Positions 16,245 through 25,119 are shown, numbered from the stretch's first letter. The stretch: 64,000 nucleotides of DNA from an uncultured Aquimarina sp. (GCA_947498785.1 CANMLS010000002.1:62001-126000), one strand, 5' to 3'. The notes: generated from the letters alone by a model not told the origin. Numbers and translations: made by a program.

Positions 16245-16565
16245 AATTCAAGATTTTACACAAAAATAGTATTATTTATAAATTTTAAATCTTAATTATA
16301 CCTAAAATGCAAAATTTTAATTCCTAAATAGAAATAGGTTGTCAATACTTCATACAAATATTTTTGAAATAAGCATTTTTTAGAATCTATAAATAAGGAG
16401 AATTCTTGTCTTATTTGTTTTGAAAATCATGAATTATCAAGCTCTTGATTTTATAAATAATTGATCTTGTTGCAAAGAGTAAATTTTTGTGATATTTTCA
16501 ACTCAAAATATTTAAACAGATAAAATGTTTATGTAATTTTAGCCTTATAAATAACCATCAGAATA
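16245..16565. other. Divergent promoter region
   Basis: About 320 non-coding bases. The minus-strand gene has a perfect -7 element at 16261-16268. For the plus-strand pcm gene the best match is TAATTTTA at 16534-16541, one base off consensus, giving a leader of about 20 bases. Confidence 0.5.
16261..16268 (-). promoter_or_regulatory. -7 element of the Gfo/Idh/MocA gene
   Basis: Perfect TATTTTTG on the minus strand, 16 bases before the ATG at 16244. The predicted leader is about ten bases. Confidence 0.45.
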
Positions 16566-17207
16566 GTGAAAGATACCCTTAGACATGCCGGAAAAAGAAA
16601 ACAGTTAGTAGAAGTATTGATTAAGAAAGGAATCAAAAATAAAGCTGTGTTATCTGCTATAGAAAAGATTCCCAGACATTTATTTATGGATTCTGGGTTT
16701 GAAGATCATGCTTATCAGGATAAGGCTTTTCCTATAGCTGCAGATCAAACGATCTCTCAACCTTATACAGTGGCTTTTCAAAGTGAATTATTGGAAATTA
16801 AGAGAGGGGATATGGTGCTGGAAATTGGTACGGGTTCGGGTTATCAAACCGCTGTATTGTGTGAATTGGGAGCAAAAGTGTATAGTATTGAAAGACAGAA
16901 AGAATTATTTAAAAAAACGAAGTTGTTTTTGTCTAAACTAGGATGCCGTCCTAAACATTTATCTTTTGGGGATGGATATAAAGGTTTACCAGAGCATGCA
17001 CCTTATCAGTCAATTATCGTAACAGCTGGCGCTCCTTATGTGCCTAAACCATTATTAAGCCAATTACAAATTAATGGGCGATTGGTGATTCCAGTTGGTG
17101 AAGACGTGCAGATTATGACCCTTTTTGTACGTAAAAGTGAAACTGAATTTGAAAAACGAGAGTTTGGAGAGTTTAGATTTGTGCCTCTATTAGAGGATAA
17201 GAATTAA
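16566..17207 (+). CDS. pcm: Protein-L-isoaspartate O-methyltransferase
   Basis: Repairs isoaspartyl residues in aged proteins by S-adenosylmethionine-dependent methylation. It has 213 residues. The family motif QTISQPYTVA (about 62-71) and the SAM-binding loop VLEIGTGSGYQTAVL (about 81-95) are clear, and the C-terminus has LVIPVGE as expected. The start is a GTG at 16566; no in-frame ATG lies nearby, and the length fits. It stands alone, divergent from the Gfo/Idh/MocA gene. Confidence 0.95.
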   Translation: MKDTLRHAGKRKQLVEVLIKKGIKNKAVLSAIEKIPRHLFMDSGFEDHAYQDKAFPIAADQTISQPYTVAFQSELLEIKRGDMVLEIGTGSGYQTAVLCELGAKVYSIERQKELFKKTKLFLSKLGCRPKHLSFGDGYKGLPEHAPYQSIIVTAGAPYVPKPLLSQLQINGRLVIPVGEDVQIMTLFVRKSETEFEKREFGEFRFVPLLEDKN

Positions 17208-17558
17208 TAAAGTCTATATTATACAAAGAACTGAAATAATGCTGAAACCTTTATTGTCTCTTTTAACACTTTAGAGGTTTTATTTCTACTTTAGTTGTGT
17301 GTTGCTTTAGAGTGCAATTTCGATAAATGTGTAGGAAAGAACCCTTTTAAAAGAATTCCTGAAATTAGATTTTTTTGTTGAAATTAGGAATAGAGATAAG
17401 GTTTTGAATATAGTGTTAGAGGTATTTTTTAAAATATATAGATTACCCTAAATCATGTTGAAATCTTGAAAGAGTTGGATGTATATCCAGAAAGATGTTC
17501 TTCCTTAGAGAAAAGAGCTTCTGGAGTATTAAAAATTAATGGGGTAAGATAGAATAAT
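17208..17558. other. Intergenic region, nothing identified
   Basis: About 350 bases between convergent pcm and smpB. I see no coding frame, no strong hairpin with a T-run and no recognisable RNA gene. Confidence 0.5.
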
Positions 17559-18017
17559 TTACCTAAAATCTTTTTTGATACGATCTAATGCTCTTTTATT
17601 ATCTCTGTCCTTAATAGTTTCTCGTTTATCATACATTTTCTTTCCACGAGCTAGTGCAATATTAAGTTTTGCTAATCCACGATCATTAATAAATAAACGA
17701 GTAGGAATAATAGTTAATCCAGAATTTTTTACTTCCTTTTCTAATTTTTTCAACTCCTTTTTATTAAGCAGTAACTTTCTTTCGCTTTTAGGATTGTGGT
17801 TAAAATATGTTGCATGTGAATATTCATCTATATGCATATTGATTACAAAAAGTTCACTGTTGTTAAATTCACAGAAACTTTCTGCAATACCAGCTTTGCC
17901 TTCGCGTATTGCTTTAATCTCTGTTCCTGCTAATTTAATTCCAGCAGTATATTTATCCAGAAATTCATATTCGAATTTTGCCTTACGATTGAGTATGTTA
18001 ATTTTATTTGGATTCAT
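17559..18017 (-). CDS. smpB: SsrA-binding protein SmpB
   Basis: Binds tmRNA and guides it into stalled ribosomes for trans-translation. The 152-residue length and the motifs are classical: AKFEYEFLDKYTAGIKLAGTEIK at the N-terminus (quoted only as a region, about 13-35), RLLLNKKEL-type central stretch, and the basic C-terminal tail GKKMYDKRETIKDRD. The tmRNA gene itself is not in the window. It starts at ATG 18017 behind a perfect -7 element at 18052-18059. Confidence 0.97.
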   Translation of the reverse strand: MNPNKINILNRKAKFEYEFLDKYTAGIKLAGTEIKAIREGKAGIAESFCEFNNSELFVINMHIDEYSHATYFNHNPKSERKLLLNKKELKKLEKEVKNSGLTIIPTRLFINDRGLAKLNIALARGKKMYDKRETIKDRDNKRALDRIKKDFR

Positions 18018-18051
18018 GTTTCCGAATTCGATATACTTTTATAAATAGATA

Positions 18052-18059
18052 CAAAAGTA
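18052..18059 (-). promoter_or_regulatory. -7 element of smpB
   Basis: Perfect TACTTTTG on the minus strand, 34 bases before the ATG at 18017, implying a leader of about 28 bases. No well-spaced TTTG is seen at -33. Confidence 0.45.
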
Positions 18060-18105
18060 CAAAGCTTTCCTAAAAGAGATTGCTTTACATCAAAAAAGAA
18101 TATTT

Positions 18106-18462
18106 TTATTGTTCTTGAAACTGTATTTTGGCAATCTTACCATCAGGGCTTAACAGAAGCTCCATAATTAAACTTATTTTTTCAAATTTTGCTGTATAGC
18201 TATTAATGTTTTCTGTTGTCTGTATAAAAGTAAGATTTTTTAGATTACCAAATTGTTCATGACATCCATTTACAAAACGTTTCACCCCTTCTTTTGTCAT
18301 TTTTTTTTGCATTTCAGAAGTATATAACTCAAAAATAACATCTACATTTTGCACGTTAAAATTTTCTTGAAAAGCTTTTGTAATACTTTTATACGCGGAA
18401 GTATCCTGAGCTAATATGTGTTGAGTAGAAAAACAAATCAAAAGTAGAACTATGTGTTTCAT
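18106..18462 (-). CDS. Small exported protein, DUF3887-like
   Basis: A 118-residue protein with a signal peptide ending near the AQ of HILAQDTSAY, so it is probably periplasmic or secreted. The mature part (FNVQNVDVIFELYTSEMQ..., then GNLKNLTF and a repeated beta-strand ending in GKIAKIQF) resembles the small NTF2-like fold grouped as DUF3887. Such domains often accompany exported hydrolases, but here the protein stands alone. The function is unknown. Confidence 0.65.
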   Translation of the reverse strand: MKHIVLLLICFSTQHILAQDTSAYKSITKAFQENFNVQNVDVIFELYTSEMQKKMTKEGVKRFVNGCHEQFGNLKNLTFIQTTENINSYTAKFEKISLIMELLLSPDGKIAKIQFQEQ

Positions 18463-18728
18463 AGTATTGACATTTGGGGGTTTGAATATGCAAAATAATT
18501 ATCTTTTTTAAGATTCAAAAAAATATGTCTAAAAAAGGAATAATTGGCTAATTTTTTTATTGTAACAAGTAAAACTTGTGAGTAAGTATATTGTTTGCTT
18601 ATCGTCTAATGACATGATAAATTACATTGAAATTTTTAATTACACTTATTTATAGTGTGTTATGGTTTAACAAAATTGTTGCAGTAATTTATACAGTAAA
18701 GTTTAATTTAGTTTTTTAAGCAAGTTTT

Positions 18729-19484
18729 ATGAAAAGATATACGCTTTTGTTATTGATTGTAACTGTTTCTTCTTTTACTTTAATTGTATCGCAGTTTTCT
18801 GCAGAAGAAATTATAGACAAGACTATAGATAAAGCAGGAGGTTATAGATATAACAATGCAATTATACAATTTACGTTTAGGGGCAAACAATATAGAAGTA
18901 AGAGAAAAGAAGGGGTCTATGCATTAGAGAGATTTGTTGATGGGTCAAATGGATTGATTCATGATGTTGTTAGTAATATTGGTTTAGAACGAACAATTGA
19001 CAATTGTCCTGTGAAAATAGCCGATTCTTTGATAACTAAAATTAGTGATGGGGTAAATTCTGTGCATTACTTTGCAAATTTACCTTACGGTCTTAATGCT
19101 CCAGCAGTACATAAGGAATTAATTGAGGAGTCAACGATTAATCAGAAACCATATTATAGGATTAAAGTAACTTTTGCTCAAGAAGGTGGAGGAACTGATT
19201 TTGAAGACGAATTTTTATATTGGATACATAAAGACGATTTTACGATTGATTATCTGGCTTATAAATATTCTGTTAATGGTGGGGGAGTACGTTTCAGAGA
19301 GGCATATAATCCAAGGGTTATTAATGGAATACGATTCGTAAATTATAAAAATTATAAAACAGATGATCTAAAAATATCACTGGATAAATTGGATGAGTTG
19401 TTTGAAAAAAAACAATTGAAATTACTTTCAAAAATAGAATTGGAAGACATTTATGTATATCTTGAAAAAGATATCATTAATTAA
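18729..19484 (+). CDS. Exported DUF6503-like protein
   Basis: A 251-residue protein with an N-terminal hydrophobic signal segment (about 4-22). The mature part begins AEEIIDKTIDKAGGYRYNNAIIQFTFRGKQY, given here by position about 25-55. Together with the later FEDEFLYWIHKDDFTIDYLAY and NGGGVRFREAYNPRVINGIRF regions, this fits a flavobacterial family (DUF6503) with an outer-membrane lipoprotein-carrier-like beta fold. No catalytic residues can be named. Its last eight bases overlap, tail to tail, the convergent histidine phosphatase gene. Confidence 0.7.
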   Translation: MKRYTLLLLIVTVSSFTLIVSQFSAEEIIDKTIDKAGGYRYNNAIIQFTFRGKQYRSKRKEGVYALERFVDGSNGLIHDVVSNIGLERTIDNCPVKIADSLITKISDGVNSVHYFANLPYGLNAPAVHKELIEESTINQKPYYRIKVTFAQEGGGTDFEDEFLYWIHKDDFTIDYLAYKYSVNGGGVRFREAYNPRVINGIRFVNYKNYKTDDLKISLDKLDELFEKKQLKLLSKIELEDIYVYLEKDIIN

Positions 19485-19989
19485 TTGTAAGCACGGTATC
19501 CGTAATTACGTTTCCAGTTATTTTGACAATAAATATTTTACCATAGATTTTTTCATCTATTGCATTATATTTTTTTTTACCAATAATTTTGTTTACAAAA
19601 GTAGGAGTAGTGTTACTATGACCAACGACGACTACCGTTTTTCCTTTAGTCTTTTGTTGAAAATCAACATCGTTTAAATTTTTTGGGTCATATAGTGTAA
19701 CTTCTAAATTTTTGCTTTTGGCTATAGGTTCAGCTGTTTTTTGTGTTCTGATATAATCGGAGGTGTATATCATGTCTATATTAGTGTCTACAAACATTTT
19801 TGCCCAATTTTCTGCACGTATATTTCCTTCATTAGTAAGATTGGGATTTTTATTTTTGGGGTCACTAAGGTCTTTTTCAGCATGTCTTATAAAGAAATAT
19901 GTAGTTGTAAGACCTTGTGATTCTGCTATCTTCTGAGCAGAACTTAAAAATGTAGTAAGAAAAATGCTTAATACTAGTATTGTTCTCAT
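19477..19989 (-). CDS. Exported histidine phosphatase family protein
   Basis: A 170-residue protein with a signal peptide ending near SSAQKIAES. The phosphatase signature is present as FFIRHAEKD (RHA instead of the common RHG), with the second catalytic histidine in VVVGHSNTTP. The SixA/phosphoglycerate-mutase-like fold removes phosphate through a phosphohistidine intermediate. The likely location is the periplasm, and the substrate is unknown. The 3' end overlaps the convergent DUF6503-like gene by eight bases. A 17-base-pair inverted repeat sits just upstream of the start. Confidence 0.88.
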   Translation of the reverse strand: MRTILVLSIFLTTFLSSAQKIAESQGLTTTYFFIRHAEKDLSDPKNKNPNLTNEGNIRAENWAKMFVDTNIDMIYTSDYIRTQKTAEPIAKSKNLEVTLYDPKNLNDVDFQQKTKGKTVVVVGHSNTTPTFVNKIIGKKKYNAIDEKIYGKIFIVKITGNVITDTVLTIN

Positions 19990-20008
19990 AAATATAGTTC
20001 TACTATTA

Positions 20009-20064
20009 ATCTGATACGAAAATAAGCATTACAAGTATAATAAACGATTATTTTCGTATCAGAT
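20009..20064. repeat. 17-base-pair inverted repeat upstream of the histidine phosphatase gene
   Basis: Perfect arms 20009-20025 and 20048-20064 (core CTGATACGAAAATAA) flank a 22-base spacer. On the minus strand it lies between the stop of the 41-residue membrane protein gene and the phosphatase start. It could be a bidirectional operator or a leader hairpin; the T-runs are too short for a good terminator. Confidence 0.6.
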
Positions 20065-20068
20065 AGGG

Positions 20069-20194
20069 TTATTCTAATATTCCCATTTGCCAAATAACAA
20101 AGATTATAGACAAAATGGCAATGATAAAAAATCCTATATAAATATAGGAACTTCTCTTTTTATAAGAGGAACCCAAATCGCCAGAAGATTTCAT
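20069..20194 (-). CDS. Very small single-pass membrane protein
   Basis: An ATG at 20194 opens a 41-residue frame ending at TAA 20069. The N-terminus is polar and basic (MKSSGDLGSSYKKRSS), followed by one hydrophobic helix of about 20 residues (IGFFIIAILSIIFVIWQMG) and a short acidic end. The composition is that of a real membrane miniprotein and not of random AT-rich sequence. It lies 56 bases downstream of the thioesterase gene on the same strand. The function is unknown. Confidence 0.6.
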   Translation of the reverse strand: MKSSGDLGSSYKKRSSYIYIGFFIIAILSIIFVIWQMGILE

Positions 20195-20250
20195 ATGGCT
20201 TGGTTTTATATGGTTTAATGTTTAAATAAGACTATTGAAAGGTATAATTG

Positions 20251-20733
20251 TTACACCTTTTGAGGTTTTAATTGTAAAATTCTTTCTTCAAAATTGGATA
20301 CAGCAATGGGTTCCTCAACATTTTTAAATAATTCCATGAGTTGAGTATCATGATCCCATCGTTTTTGCTTTAATAAGTTAAAATGAACAAAAGTGCTCCA
20401 TAATACTGCTTTTAGTTCTGTTTTATCTCGATTCCACATTTTTATTTCTACATGTAATTGATTTTCTGTATGTTTAATTAATTGAGAATCTATAATAACA
20501 TTTTCCATTAATAAAGCGGGCTTTATATATGCAATTTGGTTTGAGCCAACGACCCAACTTATACCTTTGGTTTTTGCCAGTGCAAAAATGTCAAGATCAT
20601 AATATTTGTCAATTTGATCCTCCCGTGCGTTGATCATATAATTAATATATGCAGCATTATTAAGGTGATTAAAGGGGTCGCAATCCTGAAATCGTATTTT
20701 TGCTTTACTTTCTAATACTTTAGGTAATTCCAT
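20251..20733 (-). CDS. Acyl-CoA thioesterase, hotdog fold
   Basis: Likely hydrolyses an acyl-CoA in the cytoplasm. It has 160 residues with the 4-hydroxybenzoyl-CoA thioesterase-type signature: the probable catalytic Asp in FQDCDPFNHLNNAAYINY, near residue 19, at the start of the long hotdog helix. It is encoded just downstream of a TetR regulator, and a palindrome identical in both arms to the one before tetR lies 25-44 bases upstream of its ATG. The regulator therefore probably controls it. The substrate is not known. Confidence 0.9.
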   Translation of the reverse strand: MELPKVLESKAKIRFQDCDPFNHLNNAAYINYMINAREDQIDKYYDLDIFALAKTKGISWVVGSNQIAYIKPALLMENVIIDSQLIKHTENQLHVEIKMWNRDKTELKAVLWSTFVHFNLLKQKRWDHDTQLMELFKNVEEPIAVSNFEERILQLKPQKV

Positions 20734-20757
20734 ATATCTACTATTTATTAATTTAGC

Positions 20758-20777
20758 AATATACCGCTTGGTATATT
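20758..20777. promoter_or_regulatory. TetR-type operator copy 1, before the thioesterase gene
   Basis: Palindrome AATATACC-GCTT-GGTATATT, with eight-base arms identical to those at 21421-21440. It lies between the tetR stop and the thioesterase start, where it would overlap a thioesterase promoter. Confidence 0.75.
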
Positions 20778-20796
20778 ATGTGCTAAAAAAAAGTTA

Positions 20797-21390
20797 TTAT
20801 TTAAGTTCGTTATTGATGATATCATCAACCTGATCCATAGTTTCTAGAAGATAACTATTATCTTCTAGAGTATGTGTCATAAAAATAGCGCCAATAATCA
20901 TAGTATAAAATCTTTTGGCATACAATACAGGGTCTATTTGAGAATTTATCTCTTCCTCTTGTTGACCTTTTTCAATAATCTTGGCAAGATTGCTTATTAT
21001 TTTTGTAATTGTATAGCTTACATATTCAAATAATAAAGGGTTTTGATGTTTTGCATCTACTCCCATATTTAGAACAGGACAACCTCCTAGTTCCTGACTA
21101 TAGTCATAGTAGTTTCTATAAAAATCGGTAATTAAAAACAATTTCCTCAGAGAAGAACTGCTCAAGGATTGGTGATCTGTAATCCTGCCAAGCATAATTT
21201 TTACCGTTGCATTAAATGCAGCAACAGCTAATTCTTCTTTGTTTTTAAAATTACCATAAATAGCACCTTTGGTCAGTCCTGTTGCTTTAGTGATATCACT
21301 AAGACTAGTGGCTGCATATCCATTTTTATTAAAAATAGGAGCAACCTTCAGAATAATAAATTTTGCTGTTTGTTCGGCTTTAGTAAGCAT
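20797..21390 (-). CDS. TetR/AcrR-family transcriptional regulator
   Basis: Dimeric DNA-binding repressor of 197 residues. The N-terminal helix-turn-helix (about 20-55) is canonical: TSLSDITKATGLTKGAIYGNF. The C-terminal ligand-binding half has no residues that reveal the inducer. The same AATATACC/GGTATATT palindrome precedes this gene and the thioesterase gene downstream, so autoregulation and joint control are likely. By analogy with FadR/PsrA-like TetR proteins, an acyl-CoA ligand is a reasonable guess, but nothing in the sequence proves it. Confidence 0.93.
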   Translation of the reverse strand: MLTKAEQTAKFIILKVAPIFNKNGYAATSLSDITKATGLTKGAIYGNFKNKEELAVAAFNATVKIMLGRITDHQSLSSSSLRKLFLITDFYRNYYDYSQELGGCPVLNMGVDAKHQNPLLFEYVSYTITKIISNLAKIIEKGQQEEEINSQIDPVLYAKRFYTMIIGAIFMTHTLEDNSYLLETMDQVDDIINNELK

Positions 21391-21420
21391 TTTTTATAAA
21401 ATACGCTTAAATATATAAAA

Positions 21421-21440
21421 AATATACCAATTGGTATATT
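21421..21440. promoter_or_regulatory. TetR-type operator copy 2, before tetR
   Basis: Perfect 20-base palindrome AATATACCAATTGGTATATT, 31 bases upstream of the tetR ATG. A near-consensus -7 element (TATATTTA, minus strand, 21408-21415) lies right beside it, so bound repressor would cover the -33 region. Confidence 0.8.
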
Positions 21441-21487
21441 GTACACCAAAATATTTTTTAGCTAAAAAATTCTAGAAAAAAATATAA

Positions 21488-22135
21488 TTAGTTATGGCCT
21501 ATGTTTCTATATATAGCATCGAGAGGTTCTGTTTTTGTAATGCTTTTTGGTAAGTTACACGCGTCTTCAATTTCTATATCCTGATATTTTAATAATAAAT
21601 CAAACTTTTTGAGAGCACTTTGTGCTTGATCACATCCGACATTTATGTTTCTTACATTATTTGTTTTAATCTTTTTAGGCCGATTACTTCTATTTTCAAA
21701 ATCTTTAAATTGGCATTTTATAATATTTCTTTCATTGAAATAAAAGCGTTCTTCAAGTGTTAGGGTTACATTTACGAGTTGACGTCTTCCCGAAGAACTT
21801 CTCTCATAATCTTTATACCAAATCTTGTGTGTTGCATATTGAAAAAATAATTCATCATCCCATACGTAGAATTCATCACGATATGTTACATGACCTTTGG
21901 TATGCGTATGTATGATATGTTTTAATTCATTTCCGTTATAATAAAAAGTAAGTCCTCCTTTTTCGATAGCTTCTTTACAAGAGTATTCTGTATGATGCTG
22001 TCTTAGGGTGTTTGTGTCCACTAATTCTCTAATTAGTTGGTATTTATTACGAATATCAGATAGTGCTCCTTTTCTGGTTTGACCCATGGAGATAAATGAG
22101 ATTAGAAGAAGTGCTAATAATATGGTTGGTTTCAT
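21488..22135 (-). CDS. Exported protein of unknown function
   Basis: A 215-residue protein with a signal peptide ending near SMGQTRKG. The mature region alternates short beta-strands. The run GLTFYYNGNELKHI..., YRDEFYVWDDELFFQYA and LEERFYFNERNIIK has the same order as the exported protein encoded at 31470-32018, so the two appear to be distant paralogues. Two cysteines (YSCKEA and DACNLP) and a third (VGCDQ) could form a disulphide. I recognise no named family. Confidence 0.65.
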   Translation of the reverse strand: MKPTILLALLLISFISMGQTRKGALSDIRNKYQLIRELVDTNTLRQHHTEYSCKEAIEKGGLTFYYNGNELKHIIHTHTKGHVTYRDEFYVWDDELFFQYATHKIWYKDYERSSSGRRQLVNVTLTLEERFYFNERNIIKCQFKDFENRSNRPKKIKTNNVRNINVGCDQAQSALKKFDLLLKYQDIEIEDACNLPKSITKTEPLDAIYRNIGHN

Positions 22136-22279
22136 TGTAGGAGCAATGTACTCAAAACCTCTTTTTTATCATTATTTAGTTATTAACTATTGTAGGAATA
22201 ATTTTGTTAATATCTACGGTAAAACCGTAGTTTATGCAGCTTTACAATATTTGTGGATTTTATTTTTTTGTTTAAAAAT

Positions 22280-22318
22280 AAACAAGCAACCTACTTTTTT
22301 AAAGTAAATTGCTTGTTT
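22280..22318 (-). terminator. Terminator of clpB
   Basis: Ten-base arms AAACAAGCAA (22280-22289) and TTGCTTGTTT (22309-22318) with further partial pairing inside. On the minus strand it follows clpB by 30 bases and ends in a T-rich tract; on the plus strand it also ends in T, so it may work both ways. Confidence 0.75.
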
Positions 22319-22348
22319 TTCTTTAAAATTCAAGGGGATTTTTCCCTG

Positions 22349-24949
22349 TTAGGAAACTAGATTCTCTTGGTTTCTAAAAACTAGATTTTCGTCAAATTCA
22401 TCTAGTAAGATGATGTTTTCGGTCGAGATTTTTCCCGCTAGAATTTCTTTTGATAGTTTGTTTAACACCTCTTTTTGTATGGTACGTTTAACAGGTCTTG
22501 CTCCAAACTCTGGTTGGAAACCTTTTTCTGATAGAAAGATTATAGCTTGTTCTGTTGCGTCCAAAGTTATTTGTTGTTCGGCCAGCATTTTTGAGACATG
22601 TTTTATTTGGAGTTTTACAATTTCTTTTATGTTAGCTTTAGTTAATGGAGAAAACATCACGATGTCATCTATTCTATTTAGAAATTCAGGTCGAACAGAT
22701 TGTTTTAGTAATCCAAGAACTTCAACTTTAGCAGCTTCCATTGCAGAGTCCATGTCTTTAATAGTTTCAAATTTTTCCTGAATGATATGGCTACCTATAT
22801 TACTAGTCATGATAATAATAGTATTTCTAAAATCAGCAGTTCGACCTTTATTATCTGTCAAGCGACCTTCATCTAATACCTGTAAGAGCACATTAAATGT
22901 ATCTGGGTGAGCTTTTTCGATTTCATCAAGTAATACTACAGAATATGGTTTTCTTCTTACTGCTTCGGTTAATTGTCCACCTTCGTCATATCCAACATAT
23001 CCAGGAGGAGCTCCCATTAATCTACTTACAGAATGTCGTTCTTGATATTCGCTCATATCTATACGAGTTATAGAACTTTCATCATTAAAAAGATATTCTG
23101 CTAAAGCTTTTGCTAATTCTGTTTTACCAACTCCTGTGGTTCCTAGAAACAGGAATGATCCAATGGGTTTTTTCTGATCCTGTAGACCAGCCCGACTTCG
23201 TCGTACCGCATCACTTACTGCTTGTATGGCTTCTGTTTGACCAATAACTCGTTTTTGAAGTTCTTTTTCTAATATTAATAGTTTTTCTCGTTCACTTTGT
23301 AACATTTTAGTAACTGGTACGCCAGTCCATTTGGCAACAACTTCTGCGATATCATCATTGGTTACTTCTTCCTTAATAAGTGATGATTTGCTCTGTTGTT
23401 CGTTTAATTGTGTTTGAAGTTCATCTAGTTTCTCCTGTACTTCTTTTATTTTTCCATAACGTAATTCTGCAACTTTCCCGTATTCGCCATTTCGTTCTGC
23501 TCGGTCAGCCTCAAGTTTGTATTCTTCAATATCTGTTTTGGCATTTTGTATAGCATCAACAACTTCTTTTTCGCTTTGCCATTTTGAAAAAATTTCATTA
23601 CGTTCTTCTTTGATATTGGCAAGATCAGCATTTAGTGTTTTTAACCTAATATTATCATCTTCTCGCTTTATAGCTTCGATTTCAATCTCAAGTTGCATAA
23701 TTTTTCGATCTAACACGTCTAATTCTTCAGGTTTTGAATTGATTTCCATTCGTAATTTAGAAGCAGCCTCATCCATTAAGTCAATAGCTTTGTCAGGCAA
23801 GAATCTGTTTGTTATGTACCGTTGAGATAGTTCAACGGCAGAAATGATAGCTTCATCTTTTATGCGAACTTTATGGTGTGTTTCGTATTTTTCTTTAATA
23901 CCTCGAAGAATTGAAATAGCACTTTCTGTATCTGGTTCGTCAACAACAACTCTTTGAAAACGTCTTTCTAAAGCTTTATCTTTTTCAAAATATTTTTGAT
24001 ATTCATCTAATGTTGTAGCGCCTATAGCTCTGAGTTCTCCTCTAGCTAAAGCAGGTTTAAGAATGTTGGCAGCGTCCATTGCTCCTTGCCCACCACCAGC
24101 TCCTACCAGAGTGTGTATTTCATCGATAAATAATACAATATCCCCATCACTGGAAGTTACTTCTTTAACTACAGATTTTAAACGTTCTTCAAATTCACCT
24201 TTAAATTTTGCGCCAGCAATTAGAGCGCCCATGTCCAAAGAAAAAATTTGTTTGTCTTTTAAGTTTTCTGGAATATCGCCAGCAATGATTCGATGTGCTA
24301 ATCCCTCTGCAATAGCTGTTTTACCAACTCCAGGTTCTCCAACTAACATCGGGTTGTTTTTTGTACGACGAGATAGAATTTGTAATACTCTTCGAATTTC
24401 TTCATCACGACCGATTACAGGATCTAATTTCCCTTTTTCTGCCATCTCATTAAGATTTTTTGCATATTTACTTAATGCTTGATATGTTTCTTCGGCATTT
24501 TGTGATGTTACTCGTTCTCCTTTTCTTATTTCATTGATAGCTTCTGTAAGATATTTTTCTGTGACTCCCTGGTCTTTCAGGATTTGTGCAATCTTACTTT
24601 TTGATTTAAAAATGGCAATAATCAAATGTTCAATAGAAACATATTCATCATTCATCTTCTTTGCAATAATACTTGCTTCATTTAGAGAAGTTCCAGCTTC
24701 TCTAGATAATTGTATTTCTCCTCCACTAACCTTTGGAAAACTTTCTAACGTGCTGTTTAAAACCTGCTGTAGGAGATTAATATTGACATCAAGTTTTTTA
24801 AGCAAAAAAGGCAATACATTTTCATCTACATTAAAAATAGCTTTAAAAATATGCTCGTTTTCTATTTGTTGATGTCCGAACCCTTGAGCAAGTTGTTGTG
24901 CTTGCTGTATGGCTTCTTGTGATTTTATGGTGAAGTTATTAAAATTCAT
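22349..24949 (-). CDS. clpB: ATP-dependent disaggregase ClpB
   Basis: Hexameric AAA+ chaperone that extracts proteins from aggregates together with DnaK. It has 866 residues, full length. The N-terminal Clp repeat domain spans about 1-145. The first ATPase has GEPGVGKT at 204-211 and 'VLFIDEIHTLVGAGG'; the coiled-coil middle domain lies near 405-530 (long Glu/Lys-rich stretch), which separates ClpB from ClpA/ClpC. The second ATPase has GTTGVGKT near 605 and 'VVLLDEIEKAHP'. It is a single gene, probably heat-induced, divergent from ytxJ. I see no CIRCE-type inverted repeat upstream. Confidence 0.98.
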   Translation of the reverse strand: MNFNNFTIKSQEAIQQAQQLAQGFGHQQIENEHIFKAIFNVDENVLPFLLKKLDVNINLLQQVLNSTLESFPKVSGGEIQLSREAGTSLNEASIIAKKMNDEYVSIEHLIIAIFKSKSKIAQILKDQGVTEKYLTEAINEIRKGERVTSQNAEETYQALSKYAKNLNEMAEKGKLDPVIGRDEEIRRVLQILSRRTKNNPMLVGEPGVGKTAIAEGLAHRIIAGDIPENLKDKQIFSLDMGALIAGAKFKGEFEERLKSVVKEVTSSDGDIVLFIDEIHTLVGAGGGQGAMDAANILKPALARGELRAIGATTLDEYQKYFEKDKALERRFQRVVVDEPDTESAISILRGIKEKYETHHKVRIKDEAIISAVELSQRYITNRFLPDKAIDLMDEAASKLRMEINSKPEELDVLDRKIMQLEIEIEAIKREDDNIRLKTLNADLANIKEERNEIFSKWQSEKEVVDAIQNAKTDIEEYKLEADRAERNGEYGKVAELRYGKIKEVQEKLDELQTQLNEQQSKSSLIKEEVTNDDIAEVVAKWTGVPVTKMLQSEREKLLILEKELQKRVIGQTEAIQAVSDAVRRSRAGLQDQKKPIGSFLFLGTTGVGKTELAKALAEYLFNDESSITRIDMSEYQERHSVSRLMGAPPGYVGYDEGGQLTEAVRRKPYSVVLLDEIEKAHPDTFNVLLQVLDEGRLTDNKGRTADFRNTIIIMTSNIGSHIIQEKFETIKDMDSAMEAAKVEVLGLLKQSVRPEFLNRIDDIVMFSPLTKANIKEIVKLQIKHVSKMLAEQQITLDATEQAIIFLSEKGFQPEFGARPVKRTIQKEVLNKLSKEILAGKISTENIILLDEFDENLVFRNQENLVS

Positions 24950-25119
24950 ATGGTCTTATTTTGAGTTCTACTGTAGATGATCAAATAATATTCCGACCAT
25001 AGAAATATGTCAAAATGTCTTTGTTTTCTTAAGCTTTGCTGACTTTTTGGCTAAATGTAAAGCTGAGGATTTTTCAACGACAAATGAATGATCATAGTTA
25101 GTTTTAAAAATCATTTGGC

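Noticed and set aside
17208..17558. Possible tmRNA or other RNA gene next to smpB
   Set aside because: No tRNA-like acceptor ends, conserved tag frame or strong structure could be seen; smpB and ssrA need not be adjacent.
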